Shown piece by piece: positions 38,672 to 52,034 of a DNA stretch of 64,000 nt. Position 1 is the stretch's first letter. Each line of letters opens with the position of its first letter. The position numbers and the translations under genes are program-made. This DNA is from Chrysomallon squamiferum (taxonomy: Eukaryota; Mollusca; Gastropoda; Neomphalida; Peltospiridae). The notes under the pieces were generated by a model. The model searched no databases. It saw only the letters and a program-made list of their open reading frames with translations, and was not told the origin of the DNA. The stretch lies in contig CM022665.1 of NCBI GenBank assembly GCA_012295275.1, positions 45,161,595 to 45,225,594 of the forward strand. The letters run 5' to 3'.

Positions 38672-41600
38672 TCATCTATATATTTTCCTGTTAAGGAACT
38701 TGTGATGGATATTCTGCGAGTTTTGGGTGCCCCTGACCTGGAAGTCCGCAAAAAGACACTAACTCTAGCCCTGGACTTGGTTACGTCAAGGAATATAGAA
38801 GAGGTATGAATAGTTTAATACAAAATTTTTAGAGGTTAGATTTCAATGTGTAAATTCTTACATTTTCATTTATTGAGCAAGGAGGGTTCACAAGTATATG
38901 TGCTATCTGGACTTTAATTCAGCTTTATTTTTATTAAATAATATTTATTTCTAAAACATTTCTTTTTCTGATAGTAGACCAAACATTTCTGTGAATGATA
39001 TTTTCAGATTAAACCTTTTATATCTGTCGTACCTGGAAACCCAGAAAGAAAATGATAACCCTTTACCAGTTCATCAACAACTTATAATTAATGATTTGCA
39101 TTTTGTAAAAATTTGTTTTCAGATGGTCTTGGTTTTGAAAAAAGAAGTAGTCAACACCAACAATGTCGAACATGAAGACACTGGCAAGTATCGACAGCTG
39201 CTTGTTCGAACACTTCACCAGTGCAGTGTGAAATTTCCTACTGTTGCCCCAGCCATTATACCAGTGGTAAGTAAAACGACAACCAGCTTGAATTTTTATT
39301 TCTATATTTTTATTTATTTATTTATTATATAACAAACTGGCTGGCTGTGCTGGCTAGATGTTTAAAAATCAGTTCCGACAGCCAATAATCAGAGTATAAT
39401 GAGATCTAATACTGAGTAACTGATATTTAAATCATTCTTACATTTGTTGGGTACAGGTTAAAGCTTTCATTTTTTTTCTTACATTACAATTGGTGTGGTG
39501 TTCTGTTCTGTGTGTAAGAAAGTGTTTAAGAATCACTTTGAATGGTTCTAGCAGCTTTCCACTTTCATACATTATTACTGGAAAAAAGATAAATGAACAC
39601 ATATCAACCATTAATTATATAACTGTGATATTTCACGTTTCATAACAATTTACAAATTTTCTGTTTTAAATTTTAAACAGATTTTGTTGACTCGATCATT
39701 TACATTTGTCATGATACTTAACAGCATACGTATTTTGTGCACAGACATAGTTAAACTGTTCATTTTGCCTGTCATGCTAATTAATGACGGTGACTATCTT
39801 TATGTGTGATAGTGTACAATCTGAGGTGTCCTATTTAAAACTGTTTATGCAGCTGATGGAGTTTCTGGGTGACCAGAATGAACTAGCGGCAGCTGACGTC
39901 CTGGTGTTTGTCCGCGAGGCCATCCAGCGATTCGAACAGCTCCGAACTCTCGTCATCTCCAAGTTGCTGGAGGTTTTCCCAACCATCAGATCAATGAAGT
40001 TAGTAAAAAAAAAAAAAAAATCCAGTTTTCAAACAGAACACTGAAAGAAATTGATAAGAATCTCTATTTACTGTACAATACACTGACAAAGAAATGTAAT
40101 AATTAAAGATATTTTTTGATTTAATTTTAACAATGAATTTATTAAATGAAATAATCAGTTATGTATAAATTTAAATTGTTTTTGTTGATTTTAGCTTGCT
40201 TTTTTATCTTTTTTTTTTTTTTTTTGTAAACACACATATGTACACAGAGGTAATTATTTCACTTCAAATTGTTTCTGTTGCTAGGATACACCGAGCAGCC
40301 ATGTGGATTCTTGGTGAATACTGCACATCAGTGGAGAACATTCAGCTCGTTATGACCCTCATCAGACAGTCGTTGGGAGAGGTGACTGCTTCTGTGTTAT
40401 CTTCAGTTTCGGTTTACAGTTTAAATTCAAGTATTTGAATTAAAAAAATTATAAAAACAAAAATCAACTTTATTATTAGAGAATTGATGCTTTTATTCCT
40501 ATTTTATATTAATAATAATAATTATTATAATCCATAGCTTTTTACTGCTTAATTTGTAATGTTGCTTGTAACTTTTAGGTAACACCAGAATGTGTTTATT
40601 TTTATTCTTGTTTCCATTATTAATATTGTTAATATTTAATCATCTGCATTTTCAGTGTGGTCTTGTCTTGTTTTTATTGTTGTTGCTGTTACGTTTTGGA
40701 TTATAAGTAATATAATTTGTGTTTATTGTACCTACATATTTTAAATTGAGTTTCAGTCACTTTGTTGTTACAGCTAATGCTCTTGATTGTTTATTTTGTA
40801 TCTTAATGATTGTATAGTGGCTTGAGTGTTAAAGTTTCCATTTTAATATCTCTGCAGATTCCAATTGTTGATGATGAAATCAAGAAGGCAGCCGGGGATG
40901 TTAAGGAAGATGGTAAGGAGCAAAAAAAATTTTAATTTTAATTTAAAAAAATGTCTCAATGGTCTGAAAACAAAAGCTTATTTTTAATCAGCGTTCTTAT
41001 TAGATTTGTGAAAAAAAATCTCAGATTTCACAAACAGTAATAGTGTGACACAAGTTACTGGGTTGGAACAAATGTTTATAGTGTTTGTTTTTTTAAGTGA
41101 AATTTACAGTGAGGCAGTATTTAGATATTTATACATAGATTTATTGAGCCACATGTGTGTCTTTGAGTTCATCTCAGAATGTGTATATTTATATATATAT
41201 ATATATATGTGTGTGAAATAGTTCAGTCACATGTAAAACAAAATCACATGGTCAAATGCCACCTACAGAAAAAATGCTAGCCCAGTTATAATTCTATATT
41301 GCTGATGTCACTGTTTTCAGAAATGCAGGCTGGGGGTGCTGTACAGAGGCTGGTGACTGCTGATGGGACATACGCCACTCAGAGTGCTTTTATAACATCT
41401 ATTCCAACCAAGAAGGAAGAAAGGTACACTGACAGTTTGTGTGTTCAGATTAATTTTAATTAATATTACACTACTTTTGAATGCTATGCTGTTTCTGAAG
41501 TTTATTTAAAACCTATATTTTTATTATTATTATTCAAAATTGATTTAAATGTAGATGTTTTATACCAAATAATGTTCTTTGTTTTTTGTTTTTCATTATT

Positions 41601-44600
41601 TCTTAACATAAAGTTTCAAAAACAAAAAAAATAACAAAGTGAATATTTTTTTACATGACATTATAATAGTAAAAAAAATATATTTCAAAATAGAATAGTT
41701 ATTTCATTTTGGAGTAACCATTTTGAAATTTTGTGCCTGTTTGTGGGGTTTTTTGTGTCTTTTTTTTGTGTGTTTTCTTTTTAATAAATCCTAATTTTTC
41801 GATTCTTAAAAAATATTTTTTCTTTTTGTTTTAGGCCGTCACTACGTCAGTATCTGCTTGACGGGGAATTCTTCATTGGTGCAGCACTAGCCACCACACT
41901 GACTAAACTAGCTCTCAGATACACCAGCCTTGTTAAGGACCCCAAGAAACAAAATGTAAAACTCTTAACCATGATCATCGCACAGTATATTTACTTTAGT
42001 TACTAGTTATTTATTTATCCTTTGTTTCACCCTGATAAAGAACACAGGAGTAATTTTTTTCTTCTTGTTCTTATTGGGACAGTTCATCACAGAAACTAAA
42101 TCTCACTCTTCAGTTACAATGAGTTTTTGGATCAGTCCTTCTTTATTGAACTCATTAAACTGTTTTTTCCAATCCAGCCAGTGATCCACATCTGGTTTAT
42201 CCAAGGCTCTAGATAATGTATTTTTTATGTATAAACTGCCTGTTTAAATTTATTTGGTTTTTGGGGTTTGGGGTATTAAATTAAAAGCACATGACTTTTG
42301 AATTCAAATATCTTTTTTTTTCTTTTTTCCAGGCTTTTGTAGCTGAGGCAATGCTTATTATGGCAACCATCATCCATCTTGGAAAATCAGGTTTACCTTC
42401 CAAGGTATATTTAAAATTTTACTAGTTTGAATATTGTTTATTTGCATTTTTCAGTATTGTTGTATTTTTTTGCTTTTTTTTTTTTTTTAATTTTATTAAA
42501 TTTTCACAGAAATATATTTTCTCTTGCATGTAAAAAGTTAAAAAAAAATATTCTGATAAATATTTTATAAATAAAAAAAAGAAATTCTTAAATAATTTTT
42601 TTTTTTAACTACATACATTTTTTAAAATATATTTCTGCTCTTCTTTTACAAGCCTTTAACTGACGATGATCTGGATCGCATTGCTGTGTGTCTGCGAGTG
42701 CTGGCTGAAAAAACTGACTTGATGCATGATATTTTTAACTCGGACTGTCGCAGCTCGTTGTCCCTCATGTTGGCTGCCAAAATAGACGAGGAGAAGGCCC
42801 AGCAGGAGGTGAGTTACGTTGTTACAACGAAGTGCTGAAATGTCTTCATTATAATGCATCATGTTCCCATCAGTTTCCTCTGGCATCTCAACCCATTGAG
42901 GCTTCAACACGTAATAATCCATAATCAACTAAATTAATGTTACGACTTCGGTACAGAATATTCCATACTCAGGATTTCTGCTTAAAAATATCTGCCAGTC
43001 AGCTAAGCAGATGAGCCCTTCTGTCATTCCGTAATAGGGAAACAAATGAAATTATTAACTGACTGGTGCAATTACACTACAGAAGCCTTGTTTTTATTCA
43101 GAAAATTTAAGTATAAAAGGGTTGAAAGATATGAGCTATGCTTTCTTGTCCTTGAAAAAAATGTAGATGAAAAAATGTACATGGAAAATACTTTTTCGTT
43201 GATAAGTAACTGTAGTACATGAATGAATGGTTGGTTAATGGGTCCAAACAGCTTTGTGTAAGGGTATCTGATTAGAAGAAATAATTTATATGCATTAATT
43301 TTTTTATTCTAATAAATAAGTTAATCGTAAAACATAATATTATTATCCCTATTTAACCAATAAGTGAAGCTTTATTTATGCTAGAGAGTAAAGTAAATTT
43401 ACATTAATTCGTTAAAAGGCTGCTGTCAGTGTTATGTAATTTAAAGTTTTGGCTGTTAAGAATAAATTAAGAATTAGAATGTATAAATTACTATTATTAT
43501 TATTATTATTTGGTTTTAATAACAGGCTGCACAAAAGAAGGTTGTACGGGTTCAAGCTGATGATCCCATCAATTTCTCTCAGCTGTTCAACAGAGCTGAC
43601 CTGGGACTTGGAGAGGCAAGTTTGTGTATTGTCATAGTTTACTTTCAGTTTTATAGGAAAATCTCTGCAGTACTGTTGTATGTGTTACCAGTATGTAATC
43701 TGTATTTTCTGAAATTCATATATTCTATACATTATTTAGTATTATTTTTGTGTATCTATTATGTATTATTATAATTTTTTTTTAATACAAAGACTCATGT
43801 AGTTGTCACTGTTTTTCTAAAGTACGTACATAAATATATTCTAAATATTTTCCATCTCTTACATTCTTTAATTTTTTTAACTGTTTCCTTATTTTTGTTA
43901 TTATTTTAATAATTATTAGTTGTCATTTTAAATAAATTAATATTTTAATACTGTTTATGTCTTTGTTGGGTGACATTGTCCATATTCTTAGTCTGTTGGT
44001 TTAAATTATTTAAATTTTGTTTATTTCAGAATCTGTTTGAACTGACTTTGTCACAGGCTCTTGGTATGACAGCCAAGAAGGAGACTGATCCTTTAGGAGC
44101 ATCCAAGCTGAACAAGGTAAAACTTTTGTTTCTGCAGGAGAAAACTATCCTGAAAATATAAAGGCATTACATAAATAACAAATTTTGGTTTTGGTTTTTT
44201 TTTTTATGTACTATGAAATAAAGAAAACAAAGATAATAAAAATTTTAAATATCTGACTATATTACCTATTAACAAATTATCTTGTTTTGACAGATAATAA
44301 CTTTTTTTAAACAAAGAGAAACTATTCAGTAACATTTTTTGTTTTCATTAATCTGATTTATATGAAAATTCCATTACAAATTTGACTCTGTGTGATAAAA
44401 AGAACCCCATTATTTTATTTCTTTAATATGCTAATACAATATGTTCGTTGTTACTGACCTTTGTTTTAGGTAACTCAACTGACAGGATTTTCAGATCCTG
44501 TATATGCAGAGGCCTATGTCAACGTCAACCAGTATGACATTGTTTTGGATGTTCTCATCGTAAACCAGACATCTGACACACTTCAGAATCTTACCCTTGA

Positions 44601-46244
44601 ACTGGCTACACTTGGTATGTTTAAACAAAAACATATATCATTTATTTTAGAATTCATATCTTGACTTTTGTATGACATCTAAGACCTGAAGTTTTTTTTT
44701 TTTGAAATGTCATTCATTCAGTGGTTAATTTTCCTTCGGATTTGTCTATTAAACTGACAACTGACAGGAAACTGGTTGTTGGCATTGTAATCAGTTTGAA
44801 AAATTAATATTTAATGCACCTGATTGGACTATAAAATGTTTTTCAGTCTTATTAATGTAATTGTAAATATCTGAAATGCATACCATTTGATTGACACCAA
44901 TGCAGTAATTTGTAAGAGTGTAAATTGATCAATTTAAGGCTTAATAAAATTGTTTTTAAAAACATATTCTTGAACCAAATAGTTTTTAAAATAATTTTTT
45001 TTAATATGTTGATGAAAAGTGTGATGAAAATTGAAGTAAGTCACATAGAAGTATATGTTAATTTTACCTATTTACAAATATAATACTACACTTGAAATGA
45101 ATTTCATTTTTAGGGGGGGGTGAGGATATTTTAAATAATTTAAATTTTAGTTATATAAGAAAGCTGAATGTTCATTTTATCATTGATTTTCATTTAAAAA
45201 AAATTTTTTTTTAATTGCAGGTGACTTAAAGTTAGTTGAGAAGCCACAGCCCTTAACTATGGCCCCACATGACTTCTGCAACATTAAAGCAAATGTGAAG
45301 GTGGCATCAACCGAGAATGGAATAATTTTTGGCAATATAGGTTTTTGAAAAATAGCTATTTCATTTGTTTGTTGAGTTGAGGGTTCATTCAGCATTGTTT
45401 TAGATGTAGAAAGTTAGTTTTATGCATTTTGTTACTGTCACAGCACTGTTATTATTATGTGTGTTTATATGTGTAATTTTATATATTTATATATTTTTAT
45501 ATATTTATTTATTTATTTATATATATATTTATTTGTTTATATTTACATGTTTGTTTATATTTAAATAGATTTATTTATATATATAGATTTATTTATAATT
45601 ATATAGGTTTATTTATAGATTTATATTTATATAGGTTTATTTATATATATGTATATATATGTATATGTCCCTTTTTTGTGCAGTTTATGATGTAACTGGT
45701 GCAGCCAGTGATCGCAACTGTGTCGTCCTCAACGACATCCACATTGACATCATGGACTACATAGTGGCTGGCAACTGCACTGACACGGAGTTCCGCCAGA
45801 TGTGGGCGGAGTTCGAGTGGGAGAACAAGGTGGCCGTCAACACGAACATCTACGACTTGTACCAGTTCCTAGAGCACGTCATGAAAACCACCAACATGAA
45901 GTGCCTCACTCCAGAGAAGGTATCCATACCAAATGCAAGTCAAGTACTTTTCTAAGCACCGTTCAGTTTTTTTTTTTTTTTCACTTCAGCATGTTCCTTC
46001 CTTAGAAAAGACCTTTTCATTTCTTTAAAAAAAAAATTCCTTTTTTTTTTTTTTTTGATCCTTTGTCCATTTTCTGGTATATCCATGGTAAATGTGTAGA
46101 AAAGCTGTGTTTTTTGTTGGGTTTTTTTTCACAAATGCAAATGTATTTTTCCATTTCCTGCCATTTGATTTCATTCCCACTGGTGTGTTATTCATGACTA
46201 TAGTCATAGTCTTTCATAAAAACCATAAGACTGAATATTTATGG

Positions 46245-46275
<31 letters not shown>

Positions 46276-47855
46276 CGTGAGGTCTTTTATAAATGCAAAT
46301 TCAGAGTTGATTGAGTAGTTTGTGTTATTTTTCAAACAGCCTATTCACTCATGTGGAAAGGAAATTGTTCCCAAAAATGTCAGAGAGAATGATTTCTTCT
46401 TTATGGGAAATTGCACACAAAATGAATCCTTGCACATAAATGATAAGAGCAGTTCTTTTTTTTTTTTTTTTTTTTTATCACAAATTTCTTCATAATAAAG
46501 GGAAACGAGATCATGTAATGTTTACATCTGGTAATTGTAAATATTAAAATTATTTGAGGTAATTTTGGTTCATTCATTTAAACTGATTGAATACCAAACT
46601 TTGACAAAGAAATGAAAATATTGTATATTTTATTGTCTTTCCTGGTTTTTATTGTATTTTAATTTGTGTTGTTTTTATTTATTGTTGTTTTATTGTTGAC
46701 TTTTTTGTTCATTTGCTATGACATTTTGGATATCTTTTATCAAAAAATGTTTAATCATTATTGATTTTTAAAAACTATTTAATCATTTACCCTGGCCTAC
46801 ATTTAATTTGGCTTAGTGCAATAATTATTTTTAAATAATTGGGGTTATTTTTGGAAATTGCCACTGGCACTGAACAATTCCGATTCATTAAAAATCTTGC
46901 CTGAAGTAATTGTTAGCAGTCATAAACGGTGCTTTACAAGTGCTTGCTTTCTTTCTGTTTAATATATATATATAAGAAATAAATAATGATGAATAAACAT
47001 CAAAAATGTGTAATTTCAGTTTACTGTTTTAATAAATTTATTGCTTCTTTCTTGAGTAAAACTGAGCTGCTTTGACAAAACAATAAATGAATAAATTCAA
47101 GAAGCATTTTTAAAATTATTATTTAACTTGTTCTTTTGTATTTTTGTAAATTGTCATTATTTTTTAACTGGATTGCTTTTGATTTCTTCTTGTGTTTTGT
47201 TTTGACTTATTTGTTGTTGTTTTTTGTTTTTTTCTTTGTGTTTGTTTTTTTAATAATTGAGTTATTTAATGTAAATGTTTGTTGCCAGGCTATTTCAGGA
47301 GACTGTGGTTTCATGGCTGCCAACCTCTATGCTAGATCTATCTTTGGAGAAGATGTACTGGCCAATCTAAGTATTGAGAAGCCAGCTCATTTAGGTAAAG
47401 ATGCCCCAGTACAAGGCCATATCAGAATCAGAGCTAAGAGCCAGGTTTGTATTTACACTGATTTTTTATTTGAATTTAGAAAAATTAAATACATTATTCT
47501 GATCACAGATGTAGATTAGGAAAGAGCTGTAGATTTATATTTTTATTAATGTTCTATCAAAATTTAAAAAAAAACCCCAAAAAAACCCCATTAAATTAAA
47601 TACATTATTCAGTATAATTGAATTTAAGTAGATATCTTGTCATCCGCAGATGAAAATATTCTGGGAGGAAGGATTATTTCATATCTGTAATTTAGTTCAT
47701 GGTTGAAATTAAAAATGCATAGCTGTGACAATATGCATACAAATATTTTACTGTGTTATTACATTTAAAAAAAATTTTATTTTATTTTTCAGGGTATGGC
47801 TCTCAGTATGGGAGACAAAATCAATCTGTCTCAGAAGAAATCAGGCAAACACTAA
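29340..47855 (+). CDS. COPB1: Coatomer subunit beta (beta-COP)
   Basis: Beta-COP is a core subunit of the heptameric COPI coat, which forms Golgi-to-ER and intra-Golgi vesicles under Arf1 control. Twenty-three coding exons: 29340-29430, 29686-29915, 30285-30454, 35587-35701, 36294-36386, 36749-36886, 37903-38022, 38696-38803, 39123-39266, 39853-39998, 40285-40381, 40858-40912, 41321-41423, 41835-41955, 42333-42404, 42653-42808, 43526-43615, 44030-44116, 44470-44614, 45221-45340, 45684-45919, 47289-47444, 47793-47855. They sum to 2,856 bases with all phases consistent: 951 residues and no break, against 953 in human. It begins [20 protein letters not shown] and ends [14 protein letters not shown]. 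The N-terminal two-thirds is the adaptin-type helical solenoid ([57 protein letters not shown]); the C-terminal part is the appendage region ([37 protein letters not shown]). An acceptor 13 bases before the ATG implies a non-coding first exon. The donor at 43616 is GC, and that at 45341 is a weak GTTTTT. Confidence 0.97.
31757..31762 (-). terminator. Polyadenylation signal of the nested PHYHIP-like gene (candidate)
   Basis: AATAAA on the minus strand about 22 bases after the stop codon of the nested gene. Confidence 0.45.
31784..34426 (-). pseudogene. PHYHIP C-terminal-domain protein gene, frame disrupted, nested in COPB1 intron
   Basis: Five exons on the strand opposite to COPB1, wholly inside its intron 30455-35586: 34397-34426, 34007-34291, 33797-33882, 33080-33429 and 31784-32461. 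The last exon carries a clear match to the C-terminal domain of phytanoyl-CoA hydroxylase-interacting protein: LKELQEKA and LYRN, then [34 protein letters not shown] and a Cys-Glu-Lys-Cys pair near the end. The N-terminal exons (about 190 residues, with segments like [17 protein letters not shown] and VYGLKK) may hold a fibronectin-III-like fold, as in PHYHIP, but this is not certain. The cellular role of the family is poorly known. The reading frame is broken in the given sequence: a one-base loss near 34080-34095, a phase mismatch at the 33080/32461 junction, and a one-base loss in the T5 run 32328-32332 (A5 on the gene strand). It is either a decaying gene or an active one hit by indel errors. 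Splice sites and a nearby AATAAA look intact. Confidence 0.75.
34914..34921 (-). promoter_or_regulatory. ETS/GABP-type motif CCGGAAGT upstream of the nested gene
   Basis: CCGGAAGT on the minus strand, about 490 bases upstream of the nested gene's start codon and still inside the COPB1 intron. Such motifs are common in TATA-less promoters. It is a single 8-base match, so weak evidence. Confidence 0.3.
37110..37650. repeat. 58-bp minisatellite in a COPB1 intron
   Basis: The unit is GTAAAACAAATAGAAAAGTA, TATAGAATTGGATAAACAAA, TAGTAAAGTACAGCATTG (58 bp), itself two related half-units of about 29 bp. About four and a half near-identical copies lie at 37207-37500, flanked by diverged half-units to 37130 and 37645. 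The long Phe/Tyr/Cys-rich frames on the minus strand are products of the repeat. Confidence 0.95.
38639..38668. repeat. (ATT)n before a COPB1 acceptor
   Basis: A run of ATT units about 30 bases upstream of the start of COPB1 exon 38696-38803, part of the intron's pyrimidine-containing tract. A similar run lies at about 38326-38353. Confidence 0.8.
43616..44029 (+). other. GC-AG intron of COPB1
   Basis: The exon ends with codons Leu-Gly-Glu followed by GCAAGT and the intron ends TTTCAG. The phase of the next exon (Asn-Leu-Phe-Glu-Leu) requires this junction, since the GT four bases later would shift the frame. GCAAGT after AG is the usual context for functional GC donors. Confidence 0.85.
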
Positions 47856-48049
47856 AACAAATAAATCAGAAATTTATACAGAACTTTAACTTGAAGGATA
47901 GGATATTATAATAGGTTTTAAAAATGGACTTTGTAATGTTATTATTATTATTATTATTTTAAAGACACAGTGAGGTATTACCCACAAATTTGTAAACAAG
48001 AACTGTGACATTTGTTTCAGCAAACATGATTCTGCAGTGTATTTTTCTG

Positions 48050-48055
48050 AATAAA
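48050..48055 (+). terminator. COPB1 polyadenylation signal (candidate)
   Basis: AATAAA about 195 bases after the COPB1 stop codon, followed by TTGACTTTGTCTTTTT, a plausible downstream U-rich element. Further AATAAA copies occur at about 48218 and beyond. Confidence 0.5.
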
Positions 48056-49246
48056 AATTGACTTTGTCTTTTTACAATGGTATATTCATTTCAAGAATTC
48101 AAAATATTGTTAATGTTGTTCGTTAGGATTTGGCTTTTTCTCTGACATTTACATTAAATTTTTCTATGTGGATTAAGGTATTATATTTTAACAAGATTTC
48201 AGAGATATTTGTGTTATAAATAAACCTACCAATTAAGAGAATTTGTATTTAGTAACCTTCAGTTACTATAATTAAAAACATAATAAATTTAAAAAAAGCA
48301 CTTTGTTAACCTTAAAAATGTGTAATTGTATAATTTAGCTTTTTGTCCATGTTAAGAGGAAATAAAAGAACAGTTATTGTGTGTGTGTTGTTTTGTTTTT
48401 CTTTGTTTTTTTTTTTTTTTAAAATTTAGGATGACTAAGCCTGTTAATAAACCATTATACTGATTATAGATTGTCTTGTTTGTTTGTCCTGCTTGTTTGT
48501 TTATCCTTCATCATACCACAGTTCAGTGGCTTGTACATCAAAGCAGAGGTATATGCAAGTTAATGGTGAAAATGCATTGTAGTTCTGTAATTAAAAACCA
48601 TTAAGCACTGGCTAATGAAAAGTTGTTAAATGGAGCTTAAGATGAGCCTTTTTCATGAGTCCAATATTTGTAAAAAAAGGTATCAGAATTTAAAAACAAA
48701 CAGAAAACAGAACAACTCGTATCACTATAAACTGATTTGTTTATTATGTTGAGTGAATTTATACTGTTTTTGAAATATATAAAAATATACAAGCTACAAA
48801 CTGTATTTTATTATATCTTATTTGCACCGTATCGTATATATCACTGATATATCAAAATGTAATTTTTTAACATGGCCAGATACAAAGTATTTGAAATAAG
48901 AAAAAAAAATAATAATAATAATAGAAACAAGCTGACTAGCATACTGACACATTTTATACCTGCTTACATTTCCAAAACTACCGACAAATATATTTTGTAA
49001 TAATATTTTACTAATATTAATTTTGTTATAATAAATGTAATCATTTTTACATTTTGATAAATATAATAGATAAACCATAAAATTAAACCCAACATGCCAG
49101 TACATGAGTAATATGACTAAATGATTTATATTTGTTTATATGTCAGATATATTGTACAAATTCAAAGTGGAGAATTATATGAGTGAAATTTTGGTCTCAT
49201 CTTAACTTGCAGATTCTTAGTTGTTTCTTTCAATTATTTTTTTATA

Positions 49247-49280
<34 letters not shown>

Positions 49281-49626
49281 TTTAAAGTGATATTCCAGTA
49301 TATCGGAATAATAAAGAATATATCAAAATTCCACCAAACTAGAAAATGTCCACTGATTAACTTTCTTCAATGAACCATCAGTTTAGTTAAAACAGTTTTA
49401 TTAAATACCTAAACAACAGAATGTGAAATGTTCCATTTTTAAAAAAAATTTCACTAATTTATAATACTTTAAACGCAGAAATGCTTTTTTCAAACATCTT
49501 AACACAATAATATTTATAATTTTCAAATTATTTTTTTTTTTTTTTTTCATATTTGATGACTGAAACTATCTGAAGACAAAGCAAATTTCCTGTTATAATT
49601 TTCTAAGAAAAAAACCTTTTTTTTAT

Positions 49627-49873
49627 GAAACCTTAAAGAAAACGTGAACATGAACTTTTTACAATGTTTAATAAAAAAAAATGGTTTTTTCTTGTAGACC
49701 TTCTTAGAAATAATTATTATATTCTGGTATCTGCTTTCTTAGCTAGAAGAATATATTTGTGAAACCTTAAAGAGAACTCAGATATGAACTTACATGTTTT
49801 TAATAAACTCTTGTTTTTTTTGTAGACCTTGTTTTAAATAATTATTACAGATCTGTCTTCTTAGTCAGAAGAA
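49627..49873. repeat. Tandem direct duplication, period about 134 bp
   Basis: Copy one begins GAAACCTTAAAGAAAACGTG at 49627; copy two begins GAAACCTTAAAGAGAACTCA at 49761. Both continue through ATGAACTT, TTTAATAAA, TTGTAGACCTT, AAATAATTATTA and a CTTCTTAG-AGAAGAA block. Confidence 0.8.
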
Positions 49874-51687
49874 AGGGGACATACCTGAAATGATTGTACT
49901 GAAGTAAAGAGAATGCATTTTGAAATATGTAATTGGATTCCTTTTGAAATTGTCGATTAGGTCTGGGACAACACTTTTTTGAAAATAATACTCGAATTTA
50001 TGAAATGTAATTCAAGACTGTTACTGAGAAATGAAGACACAGTTTTGAAATTATTATTCAGGACAAAATATTTTGGTGGAAAGCTTAAAAAAGATTTTGT
50101 CTTTTTTTTTGGTTAATAACAATGGTAACAGAGGGTTTCATTTCTAGTATCATTTAGACACAATCAAAATGAATTATTGATTGTTTTAATGTTATCCCTA
50201 AACGAATCATAAGTATGCAACAAAATAGCCATTTTGAAATATTTTGTGATTATATACATACTGATTAATTTCTATCAAAAATAACACTTTTTTTTTTACT
50301 TATTTACACTTTTATACCTATCTGGCAAATTCCACAAAATATCATTAATTTTAAATTAGTATTTCAGTATCAAAAGAAAATGTAATGGGATTTTTTTTAG
50401 ATAAAATAAAACATTTTTTATAACCTGAACATAATAATCTTTGCCAAAATCACTACTGGCAATTCACACTGGCCCTTGCAGTAACAACTTCATGTTAAAA
50501 ACACTTCATATAATATACAAACTCTTGGACATAATGCTCAATGTCATTGGCTGATAAAACAACCAATCAAATGACAAGATACATCAAAGCTAAAGATTGC
50601 TACTTTCAATATTTTGAATTGGTTTCAATGATTCTTGTGCATTTAAATGCATTTAACTACGAAATGAAAGTTTCACCAATTCTGAAAGGGTTAAAGTTTT
50701 GAACACAAATGTATCAAGAGACAGATAAATCTTGAACTGCCCATAACATACTTCCAAATCAAAACAATCCTGTAACACTAAAATTATATTAATATAAACA
50801 AAATGCTGTTCATTAATATTATCCATCTTTTCCCCACAACAAATCTCAATTTCTAACATTTTAACTCAATCAACTTTCTTAGAACTTTTTAAATTTTAAA
50901 AATTAAATTTTTTTTTTTTTTTTGAAAGAACTTCATTTAGTGAAGTTATTAGCATTTCAGTTTTATAAAACAGCTTCATAAAAATTACATTTATTGACAG
51001 TTAAAGAAAAGAGAAGACCATCTGAGACTCAAATAAAAATATCTACACATTAACAAGTGGAAACCATGTTAAAACATACAATAATAAAAAAAATAACACC
51101 ACACAATAACACCAAATGTCAATCAGGTAAAAATTATTTTAAAATATAAATAACAATATGAAAAGTGTAAAAATACGTTTAAAAATATCTTATAAAAAGT
51201 ATCCATCTTTAATATATAATAATTCATTCTCTATTTTTTTTTCTTACAAATCAAATCAAATGTGACTTGTTCCAACAAAAGGTACAGTAAGTTGTGTTTG
51301 ATTTTGTGTTGCTATTTTGGGAGGTGGGGTTACATTTATTAATTATCATTATTTTTTGTTAATGTTAGTTTTTGTTGGGGTTATTTTGTATTTTTAAAAA
51401 ACATTTATATGTTTATTTACAAGTATTAAGAAAATTTAGTGTTTAAAACAATACAGGACATACTGTATGACATTTATAAAGTTATAATGCTGACATAATA
51501 CTTTTTGAATAACATAACATCAGTCAGTGAACCATGTATTCAGTAATTCAGCTTTACTAAACTAGCAGATGGTTGAGAAAGAAGGTGAACAAAATAATAA
51601 AAATAATCAGTAAAAGTTAATCTCATCAACTTTCTGTACCTTTACTTGAAACTGGTCATTAATGCTAACAATATCTTACAAGATTAA

Positions 51688-51835
51688 AAAATTTGCTTTT
51701 CTTGGCAGAAAAAAATAAAAAATAAAAATATAAATAATAAATAAAAAAATATACATATATATATGATATTAAAATAAATAAATAAGTAAAAACTACATAC
51801 ATTCATTATATTGGTTTTTCTGCCAAAAGAAAAAA
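51688..51835. repeat. Short inverted repeat flanking an A+T-rich core
   Basis: CTTTTCTTGGCAGAAAAA near 51697 and TTTTTCTGCCAAAAGAAAA near 51814 are inverted copies with about one mismatch or gap, separated by roughly 100 bp of A+T-rich DNA. This could be a small MITE remnant or chance in biased sequence; no target-site duplication was confirmed. Confidence 0.4.
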
Positions 51836-52034
51836 AAAAAAAAAAAAAAATGCTCAATAATTCTAGGACACAGGTAAGTAAGTACACAAATTTAATTTAG
51901 AATTACCATACTTTTTTCTTTCTTTTTTTTTAAAGCAGAAACTGACATTATTTAAAAATAAAAAATAAATATATTGAACACAAATAATTATTCAGTTATC
52001 ACCAGGCAACCCACTTTAGCTTGCAGTCAGTATC

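Noticed and set aside
45919-47288. U12-type intron in COPB1 (donor GTATCCATA)
   Set aside because: The donor shares only the first six bases with the U12 consensus, and no TTCCTTAAC-like branch point lies before the acceptor at 47288.
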